In this document: in pieces, positions 1 through 13,082 of the stretch
Layout of the letters: every line of letters starts with the position of its first letter
Position numbering within the stretch: the stretch's first letter is position 1
Source of the DNA: Gymnopus androsaceus JB14
Lineage: Eukaryota; Basidiomycota; Agaricomycetes; Agaricales; Omphalotaceae
Length of the DNA: 64,000 nucleotides
Reading direction: 5' to 3'
NCBI GenBank assembly: GCA_009733575.1
Contig: ML769428.1
Location: forward strand, 62,001-126,000
Made by a program: the position numbers and the translations under genes
Notes under the pieces: model-generated
What the model was told of the DNA's origin: nothing
Seen by the model: the letters and a program-made list of their open reading frames with translations, nothing else
Database searches by the model: none

Positions 1-825
1 ATCAAGTAAAGCGCGCTTTCCGTCGCCCTAAACGTGATCTCCTTGTCTCCATTGACCAGTTCCGGATTAGTAGCAACGCTATCGGCCAAACGGGCTTTCA
101 TAACCGCACCCGCAGAGGTGACGTTGTAATAGTCCACCCCAGGGTTCGAAGAGGCCAGAGTCTGGTAGATGGTTTCGTTGAAACCAAGGTTGTTAGCGTT
201 AGTAAAAGCATCGGCGCGGCTGAGTGAAGCGTCCGTCTCGATGCAGTCGTGTCTATCGTGTCAATAGAATAAAACGTCCAGTCCGTACTTTAATGCGCTA
301 TAATGAGAAACAAGGGGAAGCTCACAAATTGATGTCAGTCAACGAGAAGACGGTATAATTGGCCGACGTGATGAGTGCCAATTTCGCAAACAGCCCGAGC
401 ACATCTGGCTCAACGTTAAATCCCTCTGCCAACCATTATCAGTAATCAAATTACGCGATCTTGACCCTCCCCACAAAAAAACTTACTTTTCGAAGTATCA
501 AGCACCTGAGAAATTGTAATATCCTTCCCGTTGTGTGGAAGATAATTATGGTTTGCCAACCTGCCACAGACGATTATTAGTATGTAATAGAACACTGAAC
601 GCTAGTGAAACTAACGCGTTGAGGAAGGGACAAGGTCCACGAAGGTCTCCTTCTCCTGGAGCTTCGAATGTATGGTTCAGCGTTTGAGTGGCACCAGAGT
701 TTGGGGCAGAAGATTCGGAAGTTGGGCAGTGTCTGGGCTTGCCAGTCACTTTCAAGACGGAAGCAGAAGCATTTAAAAAAAAGTAGGGAAAGGATCGTCA
801 AGAATTTTATGCCAAGCATGTTCAA
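1..825 (-). CDS. Heme-thiolate peroxidase / aromatic peroxygenase (chloroperoxidase family), 3' end beyond window
   Basis: This is a secreted heme-thiolate enzyme (peroxidase family 2, unspecific peroxygenase type) that uses peroxide to oxygenate substrates outside the cell. Exons read on the minus strand are about 616-825, 487-560, 326-425 and 252-<1, with introns of 55, 61 and 73 bp that splice in frame. The first exon has the RGPCPFLNAL motif holding the heme-ligating cysteine. The next exons give LANHNYLP (its first codons are split by the 55-bp intron) and then DASLSR, both family signatures. The start at 825 gives a hydrophobic signal peptide (MNMLGIKFLTILSLLF). However, the peptide and the mature part are in different frames, and dropping one base from the A8 run at 775-782 joins them. 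The family and gene structure are seen directly. The break is either a homopolymer error or a real lesion. Total length would fit the short type of the family. Confidence 0.88.
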
Positions 826-3001
826 GAATAGAAGAATAAGTAGCAGTCGATGGCGAGGAAGCTTGAGTACACTAAGGATAATTGGACGATGAGGAATCCA
901 GTATCCAATCCAGTAAAGCTTTTATAGTTCTCGCCATAGCTGTAACTGTCCTGTCTTCGAGTTGGCCTTGGCATGTCGATCCTGAGCTATTCGTGACGCA
1001 AACAAAGTAGAAGAGTGCTTACTCAGACAACACGGACGAGTCGAGCTTCCATTGGATATACCACGAAGCCAAGGATGCTGAGTAATCCTCGTACGGCCTC
1101 GAGGAGAACGATTTTGAGGCACATTGTATTGGCAGTGTAATGGTGGAGGTTGCGGGTAGCCGTAAGTAATACAAGTGAACCAACTCATCCAATTGAAAGC
1201 AGTTTCCGCATTTTCAAGATCGACGCGATGCTATGCATTAAGTATCTCGGAAGAAAACAATCAGTCTCAAAATGACAAATTCCACATAGACAAGTTGAAC
1301 CTCCTTCTGCTTTTTCCGTCACGAAAGTCCTGGCTTCGCTCCTCCATGCGAGATTTATCGGAATAAACTGTTTTGGATTAGTGAAGAGATGTTTATTGGT
1401 GTCTTTTGTCCTCAGATGAATATGGCGGAAAGGTTTGGGGCAGAGGTTTCGCAGCGGTGTCCATATCCTGCAGAGAGAGAGTATGGAACTCACCGAGCGG
1501 AACAGCGCGCCAGGTGTGGCTCCGACTTGAGCAAGTTGAGGTGCATTAAGACAGCCAGATGATCCCCGCTACTGCTCGTAACTACCAATTGGTTCATGAT
1601 CTGCCAAATGATTCCATAGTCTCAAAGTTATGGTCTTATTCAAGAAGCTATAGGACGCAGTGAGTTCCAGAATCTATATCTTTTAAGCTTGCGCGTTCTA
1701 GGGCAAAATATCCACTTACCATTTTGCTATTGCCACGCATCTCCAAAAAACGTAGGTTAGTACCATGGATATTCATCCACCTGTCAATCCAGGTGGAGCC
1801 ATATTAATTCCTTCAAAGCGGATCAAATCGAAAAATGTCAGAAAACATACTACTTGAATCTTTGGTCGTAAGGACATACATTCAAAGAATGGGGTAGTAA
1901 TATTGTTGAAAATCTTGCAGTGACTCGGCCATTCCTACTTTAGATAGAGTAAACACGGAGAGCAAAGCTATCGATCGTTCCTACCTGGGATCTATCGAGT
2001 TCATACTGAATTGACGTATCCAGCCCAACAGTGTCGTCTATGTTATGAGTCGCCATATTGTGTTAAGCCTGTATAGGTTTTCAGTCGCATATCGACCCAC
2101 TGCCGGTGGATTTACAAAGTAAGTGTGCCGCTATAGCGGTATTGGCTCATGGTGAGCCAATTTTCTCCAAGCAGGTTCAACAAGCCCTCGAGAACACTGT
2201 TTATCCGCATAACCTAGCTGGGAGTCAGGCCACTGAAACGTTGAAAGCGGCGAGCGCAACTAAGCAAAATGCAGGCTACGATCACTCGGAAAATCAAAAG
2301 TTGGATGCCAAAACAGGAACCAATTTAGAGAGGGTCGGCGAGGAGAACTGTTTGTGAGCACTCGTAAGAATGTATAACATATCATGAAAATTGCTTACGA
2401 CGGATAATTACCTACCTACCTACTTAAGAGACACGATTACGGCGAGACCTAACCGGGCGCTCGCACAGCTGAAGAATTCTAATAAAAAAGAGCACCGTTG
2501 GAGCTATACCTTTAGATGTTGCACCTTTGGATGGTTCCAAAAGTTTTTGAGCAAAATCAGTAAATCACTCATAAAACAAACGTAGTACGGTTCGATGGCA
2601 TTAAGTATACCCAGATTATACCTAGAGAAAAGGCGATTCAGCTTTTACGAGATGGTTTATTATCATGCCTGGAGCATAAACAGAGACCTATATTAACGGT
2701 TACAGAAACGCTGTCGCTTGTACTGAAGCTTGAAGAAGATGAAAGGAGCAGAATTTGAACCGCGTTATGTCACGCCACACCTCGTCACGGCTCCGTTTTC
2801 TGACGTCGACGCTTGAAATCTTGAACAACGACTACACTCGTTCTTTATCCTTTGAAATCTAGTAAACGAAGTAAGCTATCTATCCCATTCTATCGGAGTT
2901 TTTTCAATTGAGAAAAGCGATCGACGGTTGATTTCATAGACTGACAGTCTTGTTTTTGAACCTAGAACCTCTAATCAACTTTCACCCAGCATCGTTGTTC
3001 A
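826..3001. other. Intergenic stretch, no supported gene
   Basis: Short open frames exist on both strands (for example 922-1188 minus and 2106-2357 plus), but none shows a recognisable domain, a coherent exon chain or a signal peptide. The last 100 bases are the probable promoter and leader of the F-box-like gene at 3002. Nothing else is supported here. Confidence 0.5.
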
Positions 3002-4563
3002 ATGCTAGCGGTTGAATATCTTTCTCGGTGGCGCATCGAAGATTCAATCTGGTTAGAACCAAACGACATAACTTTCCTTCGGACTCGTATTTTAGAAGCA
3101 GAAGCACAGATACAGAGCATCGAAGACGAAATGACCGGGCTCAAACGATCTGACTCCATCCAAATCTCCGAGTTGACGTGTCGAAAAGATGCCAAACTCA
3201 CTGAGATTACTTCTCTCCAAAACATTCTTTCCCCCATCCGACGAGCTCCACTGGAGATTCTCTCCGAAATATTCGAACTTTCGTGTCTTCCAAAAGACGG
3301 TGTCTTCAGAGCTGCCTGTAAAGTCATGCGCCATTCCCTCATCCTTACTGCAGTTTGTGCAGCATGGAGAAAGGCTGCTCATTCCACCCCTCGAATATGG
3401 TCAACAATTTGTCTTGTTATCAACGACAACAATAAAGGGCTTGAGAAGGACTGGGTAGTTGATTGGATTATTCGCAGTCAGAGTTTTCCCTTAGACCTTT
3501 ATCTGGACTTTCGTGCCGTCGATGACGATCTTGCACACAGAACTCTGGAACACATCTTGCATTCCTGCGAGCGAATCCGCCTGTTCGACCTAGTTGGGTA
3601 TGCGCAAACATTCCTTCCTCTTTACCGTCTACCATGCTCTTCGCTGCCTTTATTGGAGGAGGTGTCTCTTGACCTTGAATACAACAATAACGATGATGAT
3701 TCATTTCCCACATTCTCTCGCCTTCTTCCCAACACCAAGGTATTTTTGGGATCACCCAAGTTACAGCACGTCAAAATCTGGGAGCCTTGGTTTTCTTCTA
3801 GCATGCTCGAAGTCTTGACAATTCCTGCAGGTCAATTGACTTCACTCCAAATTACGTTTCTCTCATACCCGGACTACGATCTCTCTCAGTCCGTCTATGT
3901 GGACGTGCTATCATCTTGCCAGAACCTTAATGACCTCCAATTTATTCACGAGGATTTTCAGGAGCCATGTATAGGATTCAGTTCCAAACTCTCCATAACT
4001 CTACCTTTATTGAGATCCCTACATGTCTCCTGTATGAAATTCGCTGGTGACGGCGCCAGTAACCTGCTACATTGCCTTACTGCACCTCTCCTTGAAGATT
4101 TAACTCTTTGCTGGGCCGGCCAGGATCTTCACAATCTTTCTATAGATGTAACCAGTTTTCAGAATCGTTCCGCGACTGCGAGATTATTGTCTTTGACCGT
4201 TGAATTCCGGTTTGCACCAGCAAGGGAACTCTTTGCCGAGAACCTGGTCGCAATCCTCGGGTTCTTCCCAACGATCAACTCCCTATCACTCCGGACCTCA
4301 TATGTGCTTTCACTCGACATCGACATTACCCACTACTCCGAGCCATGGTTTACACCAAATCAGGTCACATCCTTCCTCCTAAACTCACAGAACTCAATTT
4401 CGCAATCGAATATCCTCCGGACTTAACAACGATGATCCTTTCGCGGTCATCTAGGGGTGGTAAGGAGCACCAGAAGTCCAACCACGAAGGAATACTTGGA
4501 TTAAAGAAGGTGATTTTGAGTGGGCTTCGCTTCACCGGCAAAGAAGATCTAAACTTCCTGTAA
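3002..4563 (+). CDS. F-box-like protein with N-terminal coiled coil (apparent frameshift near 4335)
   Basis: This belongs to the large agaric family of coiled-coil plus F-box-like proteins, presumed substrate adaptors of SCF ubiquitin ligases. Residues about 25-75 are a heptad-rich coiled coil. Residues about 78-125 hold the F-box-like segment, with SPIRRAPLEILSEIFELSC followed by AVCAAWRKAAHSTPRIWS. The rest is leucine-rich, repeat-like sequence. The uninterrupted frame from 3002 stops at 4426. The usual family C-terminus (LPPKLTELNF and onward to the stop at 4563) lies in another frame from about 4350, so a one-base shift near 4320-4345 is likely. The start was chosen because the coiled coil follows directly. 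The target is unknown. It could be a pseudogene, but other conserved genes in the window show the same kind of break. Confidence 0.75.
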
Positions 4564-5013
4564 TTGTGACGGTGGTGCCATGAAAGTCTTAAAGACACCA
4601 ATTCTGTAGATGCTGCGTCTAAACATTCTGTACTCGATACTTGCTCGAGAGAGCCAGAAGCGAAGATAACTTGCCGAACTAGAAGAACAAGTTTATTGCA
4701 CACTGAGGCGCGGAACTTGCGCAGGGCTACCAAGCATGTCTTATCGGAGAGGTGCAGTGCCTTCCCATCCAGACATATCATAGCTCCACAGACAGTTAGA
4801 GGTTGAAAGGTGGGGATGGGGAGGCATCTGCATAATCCATCGATCGATCGGAGGAAGGAAGGAAAAACATATGTATTGTGAAAACCTTCATCGCGTGCAG
4901 ACAACGATGCACTAAGAGAGCGAACCGCACCGGCACAAATCCCAAGGGTCCCGGGTCGAGGCAACATGGAAGCACGGCTACTTACCTTCGGAGATGCAGG
5001 TGATACGGTATAT

Positions 5014-5134
5014 GATTGACCGGACGCAAAGACGAAAGTCGAATAGGGATGTACTTGGGTTGGCAGAGCTGTGTGATTAACCAGACGCAAAGACGGAGGT
5101 CGAGCAGGGATGCACTTGAATTAGCAGAGCTGTG
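5014..5134. repeat. Tandem duplication of a 60/61-bp unit
   Basis: Two head-to-tail copies (5014-5074 and 5075-5134) differ at about 10 positions and share blocks such as GACGCAAAGAC and GGCAGAGCTGTG. A truncated third start (GGTCGACCGACGG) follows. It lies in non-coding sequence 3' of the F-box-like gene. Confidence 0.8.
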
Positions 5135-7084
5135 CGGTCGACCGACGGAAGCTGCACGGAAGTTTGAGGACAAGCGACGGAGTTGTTAGATGTATTACTG
5201 TAATCATGGGCTTACAGAGCCAGTTACGTTCAAAAAGGGACGTTCGCTGAGTCCTCTGATTATTGGGATGAGGAAGGTAATAAAACGATGAGAACTCGGC
5301 TGACGACTGTTAAAAAGACCAGTACGCAACTAACCATTTCACTACATAGTTCCCATATAACAACAGATTGCAACGCTTGAGTCATATTGGATTTTCCGTA
5401 TTGAAATATCATCAGTTTCAGCACTAGGTTTCAGCCTTCATGTTCAAAAACCCTTCTTAGTAAGTACGCGTTTAATAGCAGTGATATTGCTGCACTTAAC
5501 CAACTCGCCAGAAAATCTCACAATCCTACGGAAGTTAAGAGAGGATCAAGAGGGTCTGTACATTGCAAGGGTACGGAGTAGACGTCGTGTCGGAGATATC
5601 GAGACAATCTTATGCACAGATCCGTCTGCACAGCCAGCAGTAGCATTGCCCAGCCCAAAAGATTCAAGAGTCGTTTCGAATCTGGATAATCGCTCGGATC
5701 ATTCGAATTCGAATGAATGGGGTCGGGATGTGAGGAGGTGCCCTAATATGGTCATCCGACACCGACATAAACAACTCGAGGAAGACGGAGGAGGGAAACG
5801 ACTAGATTGGGCTAGACTGGGTTCTCCAGGATCGGATCACAGAAAAGTCTACACCTCGTAAAGTTTCAGGGCTTAAGCCCTAATGTAAAGGAACCAGAAG
5901 GATCGAATAAGTATTTCCAGTTGGCGAGTGCGTTCACAATTGTTGCGAGAAACGCGTATCGAGTGGAATCCCGAGCACGGTCCCGGTGTGTATACAAGAA
6001 ATATACAAGAACTTTGATGAAAGAGTTAGATTTTCCGGGGGAGGGCAAAAAACGCCGCGTTTGATGAAACCCTCCCTCTCAGCATAACCGCCAGGCCGTC
6101 CCAACATCGGGATTTAGAAAAGTCCAAAGCTCCGAGGTTGGCGTAGACGGGTTACATGGAGGGTCGAGAGTAGCGAGTTGGCATGAGTACGTTGAATGCA
6201 ACTTCGATTGTTCCAGGTAGTAGTAGTAAGTACTACTTCCTTACCGCACGGATGTTTTCTTTTGCCCACACGTGGTCGAAAAGGGATATCTGAATTTCTC
6301 CGAATTCAGAATGACAGACAGGATCAGACCTGCAGGGCGCGCCAAGCCTGAAGGACAGCCGAATGTGAACAAGTCCGACCGGAGTCCGACGTAGATGGCG
6401 GTATCAGGCTGGGGCATCATGCATGTACTCGCCCATGATTAGAAAAATGAGTGGATTCTAATTGAACCTACATAGGACGATGGCGATGTATGCGTGCCAC
6501 ATCGTCCATCCATTTTCAAAATGAAACTAGACCATAGTATTGTTCTCTTTATAATAAAAGCACAAGCTCGTCGGACCGGAAACAGAATGTCAATCAAGGA
6601 GGTGGAAGCGGCTTGGATAGCCCGCAAAAAGCAGATACGCACCCAGCTTGGACCCAGCTTGCCCTTTAGAATCCCGACAGATATACGACCAAATTAGGAG
6701 GTTGAGAGACGTCGTTGTGAGCATTGTAATTACTCGTTTTGGAGCAGCGGAACTCATGGACTCGGGGGAGGACAGGATTCTTCGGCATCTCACGGCAAGA
6801 TCCGATCTATCGCACAGCCCTGAGTCGACTAAGCACGAGATTCTCCTTTTTAACGAGCCCGAAGATATGAAGGGTCCTAGTCCCTCTCCTTGTTCCAACC
6901 AGGCTTTGTTCATGTGTAGCCTCGCCAGCGTATATCTTTCTTTGTAGTTTCCGGTTTTCGTTACCTCTTTCCCTGTTTCGCGTTCTATCGGTCTTCTACT
7001 GCCACTTTCCAGCGGGTTCGGCCTTTCTTCCCCTTACTTTACAGCAATATCATCCCGCCGCAGTCCGCAGAAACTTCTGTAATT
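5135..7084. other. Intergenic stretch, no supported gene
   Basis: Open frames at 5481-5861 (plus, 126 codons) and around 6494-6947 lack domains, signal peptides and plausible splice partners. The last 130 bases before 7085 are pyrimidine-rich, as is common upstream of basidiomycete start codons, and are the likely leader of the transcription factor gene. Confidence 0.45.
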
Positions 7085-9282
7085 ATGGCAAATAAACCTA
7101 CTTTCACCGACAAAGGCACCCTTCAAAGGGGCAAAGCCTGCTTGCGTTGCAGGTGAGTCATGCACTTTCATTCACGTTCCTCGGCTTATGCTGATTATCT
7201 ATCGTAGAAAACGGAAAATGGTGACCGTTTACCTATTCGCTTTAGGCCAACCTTTACTCATACTATCCTTAGAGGTGCGATGGCAATAGGCCGGCGTGCC
7301 AACAATGTGTCCATGCCAAGAAGCCAGACGGCTGCGAATACGACGATGGCAAGGGCAAAACGCGCACACAGATTCTACGGGAGACAATCCAACGTCTAGA
7401 GCAACGCGTTCGCGAACTCGAAGATCCCGAATATGTTTCTCCTGCCGTGATGCTCTTCGATCCGCATTCACATCAGTCCGAATCTTCTTCATCTTCTTAC
7501 GGTTCTCCAGGAAGCACATCGATATCGATCTCTCACTCGCCATACCCTTCAGGTTAGTTGCCCTTCATACAACCTCACAGATATCTGAGATCATTTCCCT
7601 TCATGTAGAATCCACGAATTCACCTTCCGAGACTTGGGCCCATTTGCCTGTAAGTTTTTCCACAATACCTGATTGCTTTAGCTAATCACGAAAGATTAGG
7701 TTGCTTCTCCCTCTCCCTCACCATTTACAACCGATATCTTTTTTGAAGAACCGCAATCGTACCAGGCTCCCTTTGATCTTGGTCCGGTCTTGTGAGTCTT
7801 CTTTAAATCTTCCTCCGTTCCTCTATAACGTGTTTCCGTACAGGCTAGATATCTTCTCCCCTCACCGTCACCAGTGTGGGCTAGGTATCCATATGGGTCA
7901 CCTGAGAGAGAGTTTGAATCTTCCCCCAAATGAACAGCGCCACCCAGCGCTCATGAATTCGATCTACCTATGGGCGTGTTTTGTTTCTAGGCCAAAGCCC
8001 CTCAGTCAACATGAGGAGAGTTTTCTCTCACAAGCCTTGGATGCCGTTCGCGATGGTCTTCGCCAGAACGACAGGATTTTGGACGTCATCCAGGCATCAT
8101 GCCTATTGTCGCTCTATTTCCTGGCTAACGGCCGGTTTGTGGAAGGTAGTTTCCACGCTAGTGCCGTGGCAGCTTTAGCTGTCCAATTCGGCCTTCAGAA
8201 CGCCGTGGCTGGTGCAGGAACTTATAGCCCTTCTTCTTCTCGAGAGCAGCTTGACCTGGATTATATCAAACCTAGCTACAAAGAAGGTGAACGCATCTTG
8301 GCGTTCTGGCAAGTGTACAATCTCGATCGTTGCTGGTCCGTCGCTCTTCGGAAACCATGCATTGCCCTTGACGCTGAAGACCCATGGACTTCGATCAACT
8401 GCCCTTGGCCCCAGGACATTACCGAGTACGAATCTGTAAGTCGCTGCATCTCTCACTGCACAATTCCATCGCTGAATCTGTGGATAGGGAAACGTTAGTT
8501 TAACCAACAGTTTCTCAACAGTCAAGTCCTTCCTGCAGGGCGATAGCATCTGGTGGTTTCTCAATGCAAACCTTACGAGCCAAAGCCTCGGCTATCTTCT
8601 CACGCGCGGATGAGCTAGCGGCAAGTTGGAGATATAGTGCGTACCAGTGGCTTGATCGATTTCTTCTAAACTAAATCAACGGTGATCAGGAGTGTCGGTC
8701 GATTCCTATCCTGAAGAATTTCAAGCGTTAGAACTCACGATTAATCGGTTCATTCCGACAATAATTCCAATACATCAACTAAACGCGACAATGCCAGAGG
8801 AGAAGCACACACTCATCATTGTACACACCCTAATCCAAGTTTCTGTGATCATGCTATATCAGAAATTTGCTCAAGATGATCCTGTTGCCTACGAAAAATG
8901 CTCTGCTGCCGCTAAAGCTTGCGTCGCTATCACAAAATACGTCTCCGAACAAGATTATGACTACCTGGATCCCATTATTCGGGGTGAGTACTCTTCTCGT
9001 CTGTTGAAGATTCGATGCTTACTTTTCTTTCAGTCTTGTTGGACAACTGCGGCCGAGTGGCTCTTGCGTGAAATAGTCAACATTGAGTCTGCTTGGCCCC
9101 TCACTATGAGTAGTGTGGACGTTCGTAATGACATCGCCGCTATCCTGTACGCTATGACCAGTTTCAACACACGGTTTCCCGTACTAGGTGAGTACTGCAC
9201 CAAATATTCTCAACGGGTTGACCAACTGCTCTTTCAAGGTATTGCGGTATCGAAAATACAGAAAAGGATGGCTGAATTATAG
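7085..9282 (+). CDS. Zn(II)2Cys6 transcription factor with fungal-specific (MHR) domain
   Basis: This is a nuclear DNA-binding regulator. Exons are 7085-7152, 7208-7220, 7273-7552, 7609-7649, 7700-7791, 7844-8435, about 8521-8636, 8690-8983, about 9034-9187 and 9239-9282. The spliced N-terminus gives the binuclear zinc cluster C-x2-C-x6-C-x5-C-x2-C-x6-C (RGKACLRCRKRKMRCDG, then CQQC and GCEY). A short coiled coil (TQILRETIQRLEQRVRELED) follows, then the middle homology region with HPALMNSIYLWAC, ASCLLSLYFLANGR and RILAFWQVYNLDRCWSV. Two places do not splice cleanly. Near 8550 the frame of STVKSFLQG does not match the downstream frame. At 8981-8984 a G4 run before the GTGAGT donor leaves one base too many, and with G3 the frame continues. 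The regulated pathway is not evident. Confidence 0.9.
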
Positions 9283-10560
9283 CCCACTCTGAACGTCGCG
9301 TAATGACAGTCGTTGAACTCGGGCTCGCGAATCCACTTCTCAACGGACAGTCTTCATTTTTTTCGGACTGATTATCACTATTGGACTTTGCTTCGTTCAA
9401 ACCCGCACTTTCTTTTCTTCCTTTTCGATTCTGCATACCTGCGGGTTTCCGTGGGGTTTGGCTCCCCCACATTCCTTTGGACTTTACTACGGACACCCCC
9501 CTCATCCGAGATGAACTTTTTTTCTCCTTCGAGGACATTGATTGACTTTCTTACTCTACTCAGGAAGCATTACCCTTTCTTGGACATAATTCGTTTATTG
9601 TTATCCGGACTGCTTTGGATTCGCCTACCTCACGCTCTTTGATGGCTTTTTTTCATGCCGCACGTACGATCTTTTACGACTGGACACTCCTTGGACTCTT
9701 GGACTTTGGACTTTAACCCGAACTTTTTTGGACACTGAACTATTTGGACACTCATGGGACTGCGCACATTTATAGCATACATCATCCATCATCCCCATCC
9801 TGCATTTTCGAACAATGGACTCTCTGTACTACCAAACATTAACCTTCCATGGACTTCATTTCTACGGTACATCTTGAATACTTCGAACTTATAATGTATG
9901 TAACTCTTAATCGTCGTACCTATTTCTACGTACTGCCGGACTTGCTTTGCTTTCATTGTTCCTTGCTTTGTCTTGCTTTCGCTTTCGTTGTGTTGCACAC
10001 ATCCATACATATTTTACCACTTGATACGTACTACAACGCGGGCGGGCAGGCTGGTTGGGGATTGATTAACAACAACAAAATGGACATATTGTAGAAATAA
10101 GTAACTATCTTGTACATCGTTCACTATTGGCCTAGTAGCAATTTGGCTTATTATCTTTCTTCGTTGCGCGCAAGGCTCATTCGACTATGTTCATTACTGA
10201 TAGCTTATCTATGCTCTGATTCGGATTCCCCACTGGACTCTTGTCTGGGTTTCCATCTGGGACCTGCCGTGCTATCCAGAAGGAACGTAAGTATGCGGTA
10301 TCCACGAAATGAGTCGTTTTGAGTCGTTTTCGAGCTGGCCCTGGTGCCTTTACTACAAGGACAATGTATTCTCAACAGCTTTGCGCGCGCAGCAATTAGA
10401 AGCAGATGATTATCTGAAGCGTCAGCGCTGTACATGTAACATGTGTAATATCGTTGTTAGATTAAATCAGCTTCCTTCATTCAAAGCTCTATCATCCCAG
10501 GCCTGCCTCAGGATTTGTGGATGCATAGCTGTTGAAATATTAACTTGAAGTGCAAGATCT
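9283..10560. other. T-rich 3' region with repeated GGACT/TTGGAC words
   Basis: Downstream of the transcription factor the plus strand is strongly pyrimidine-rich. Between about 9660 and 9760 the words TTGGACT and TTGGACAC recur many times. No coding exon chain is supported, and the sequence looks like a 3' untranslated or low-complexity intergenic region. Confidence 0.4.
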
Positions 10561-13082
10561 ATGTATCAATCTCGAAAAATATTGCGAAACATGAAAATAA
10601 TGGAATATAATGGACAAACGGTGGGTTTTTTACGATTCAATCTACTTTACGAACCCTCTGTTGGCGAGGCGTTTGCATGGTAAAGAGTCGGTAAGCCTTG
10701 ATGAACTTACTTAGTACAGATCGGAGCCGAATAATCATAGGGTCTCGTCCAATTGACTGAGTCTAACATCGGCAATTATTCTGAGCCGAGGCTCATGTTT
10801 TTCGGGGACAACCTAACAAATAGAAACCTATAGAGGTTTCACGGGAACCTAAGCGGGAATCTCGTTGTGAGTGTGAAATTCCTATTGTTGCGTGGTAGAA
10901 GGCTCTTGTGTTTTGGGGGAACATATTAGTATATCAGCTATATGGGGCCTAGCCTGATTCTGTATAAGTATGCACAGGCTTGAAAGAGTGCGTTAGCTGA
11001 GAATGGTGGCGTGGGAAATCATAGTATTTCTCGCTTTGACCCGGAGATCCCGCGTTACTCACATCGGTAAAGAAAGGATTGGCTGGGCTACGAGGGCTGC
11101 GTAGACATGCTCTTAGGATCCAGGACCGTTTGATAATCTTAAATTTAAAGCAAATGCTTTTATGGAAGAAGAGCGCCGGGGTCGAGTACTACCTGAATCA
11201 TGTAATGCTTGTCGGCTACATGATCTGCACATCTACTTGATAGACACGGCAAGGGTACAATTAGCAAGATAAAACTCTCTAAGATCCGAATCTCACAACA
11301 TCTGTTTCGCCTTTTATCTTAGCATGAGCAGAAAGAAAAGCAAGCATAGCAATTGTCTTGCATATTCCAACGGAATTCGGCCGTTCAATGACGGCGTTAT
11401 CAGACGCGATGCATTCCGCTACATCGTGAAGCTCCTCGGGGAGCAAGTAGTACTAGTAGGAAATAAATAAATAAAAAATATGAGTCGTGAAGTTCTCGGC
11501 GCTAAATCAAATAAATAAGCGCCTAATTCCGTCTTTGAACGTACCACCATCACCCCCAATGAATCATCATTATCTCGAGCGAATCGCGACCCCCGCACAC
11601 TCCCGCTGGGGAATAGGATTCTCCAGGCGGATACATGTGCCTTTCAAGCTCAAGCATGGAGTTGCGGGGCTTCCGACGTTCGACGTCATTTCCAGTCTCC
11701 GAGTACTCAGGGTGCCGACATAGACTGCTCTTGGTGTAACAGCGCTTCTGTTATGTGCGTATTCTTAGTTGTGTGGGCTGAAATTCTGAAGGACAGGCTA
11801 GCATAGGTTGTCTTTCCGTGTCAACCCCAAAGTCTATTGGCCGAGGATAGATCTGACTGGAAAACGGCATTGTGTTGAAGGTTAAACTTTCCGCTCACCC
11901 AATTCGAGACTTGTCGAGGCATATACTCCTCGTGGGCTCTCGTGCTGCAGCTGTGTTGAACGCGTCAATATGATCTTGGTACTTCGCATGTAGCTCTTTT
12001 CTCACCGTTGGAATTGGCCTTAACCCAAGCTTTGTTACCCAGTCGTCGGAGCTTTAGGGCTCCATCAAGAGCTCCAATAAGCTAGTCGAATAAATGAAGA
12101 CCGCCTACTATCTCTACCCAAGTGCAGCTGTAGATCTGGAAAAAGCAGTGAAAAAGACGCAGTCGTACTTTCGAACCCAATTGTTCTACCAATCAGGAGA
12201 AGGTGATGAAGATGCGACGAACTCGGAAAAGCAGCGAACCTGGACAATGTCGATGGGGATCTTCGGCGAGCTATCTCGCTTTCTCTTTCGCAAAGCGATT
12301 ATCACCGCCCCAAGTCATCAAAATATTGCTTCATCTCTTCCTGCAAACCTCTCCTCAGACCCATCGCGCTGCCTAACGAGGGGAGGAAAAAGTTCAGGGT
12401 AGATAACCAGCCTAGGGCTAATAAAGAAGCCGGTTTGGGTTTTCTGTCAAAGCGAGTTTTCATTCACTTGCTCTTTCAAATTTGATACTAAATAAACATG
12501 TCCTTTTCGCTGTTTTTAGGCCAGTTAAACCAGACGACCGCTCAAACGATGCAGAAGTTTAACTTTGTAATGGCATGTGGATTGGCGGCATGGAATGTGG
12601 AGTGTCAATGCCATACGTCTTAATTCTTCCTCGGTTGCTGCATGGTGGTTTCTAAATCAAGGCCGACTGGTCGATAAATGAGAGTTTAAAACGATAATTC
12701 CTGCTCCTGGAGACTCCGTGTATTCTACGACTCAACGAGCTTGGTCGTAGGCGAAGCGGTTGCCGAGCAAAGATCCGAGCCCCGTACTTACCAGTGTCTG
12801 AGCTCGGCGTTCTCAGTAGTGAGAATGAAGCCTTTCAAGCGCCGCTGCCTGCCTGCCTAGACATTCAAGTAGACTTTATGTCTAGTCACAAGAACAAGTG
12901 CGTTGGACGTTTCCCATGACTGAGACAATGATTCATGTCTACGTATTAGAAGTTGATTGCGGCTGCTCCGTCTTAAATACGACCAGCAGGGGCCAGATTT
13001 CAATTCGCTTCCCTTTCTTTGCACCACCAAGTTGGAACATGAAGGCCGATAATCCTACTCTTTCTGAGCAGCTTCTACGCAG
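10561..13082. other. Intergenic stretch, no supported gene
   Basis: Open frames are short and unrecognised, the longest being 12094-12402 on the plus strand. The undefined 5' exon of the CFEM gene, which should encode its signal peptide, probably lies in the last few hundred bases, but I could not identify it. Confidence 0.4.

Noticed and set aside
922..1188. Possible kinase C-terminal remnant (ITQHPWLRG)
   Set aside because: One short motif resemblance without any catalytic segment nearby is not enough.
4365..5090. 241-codon open frame on the minus strand
   Set aside because: It is partly the antisense of the F-box-like gene and crosses the 61-bp tandem duplication. No domain, signal peptide or splice partner is visible.
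5481..5861. 126-codon plus-strand frame
   Set aside because: There is no recognisable domain, its composition is not clearly coding, and no exons join it.
8984..9033. Retained-intron reading of the transcription factor
   Set aside because: Reading through gives an open frame, but GTGAGT, a pyrimidine tract and CAG are present, and relatives join the flanking segments directly. A one-base error in the G4 run explains the phase.
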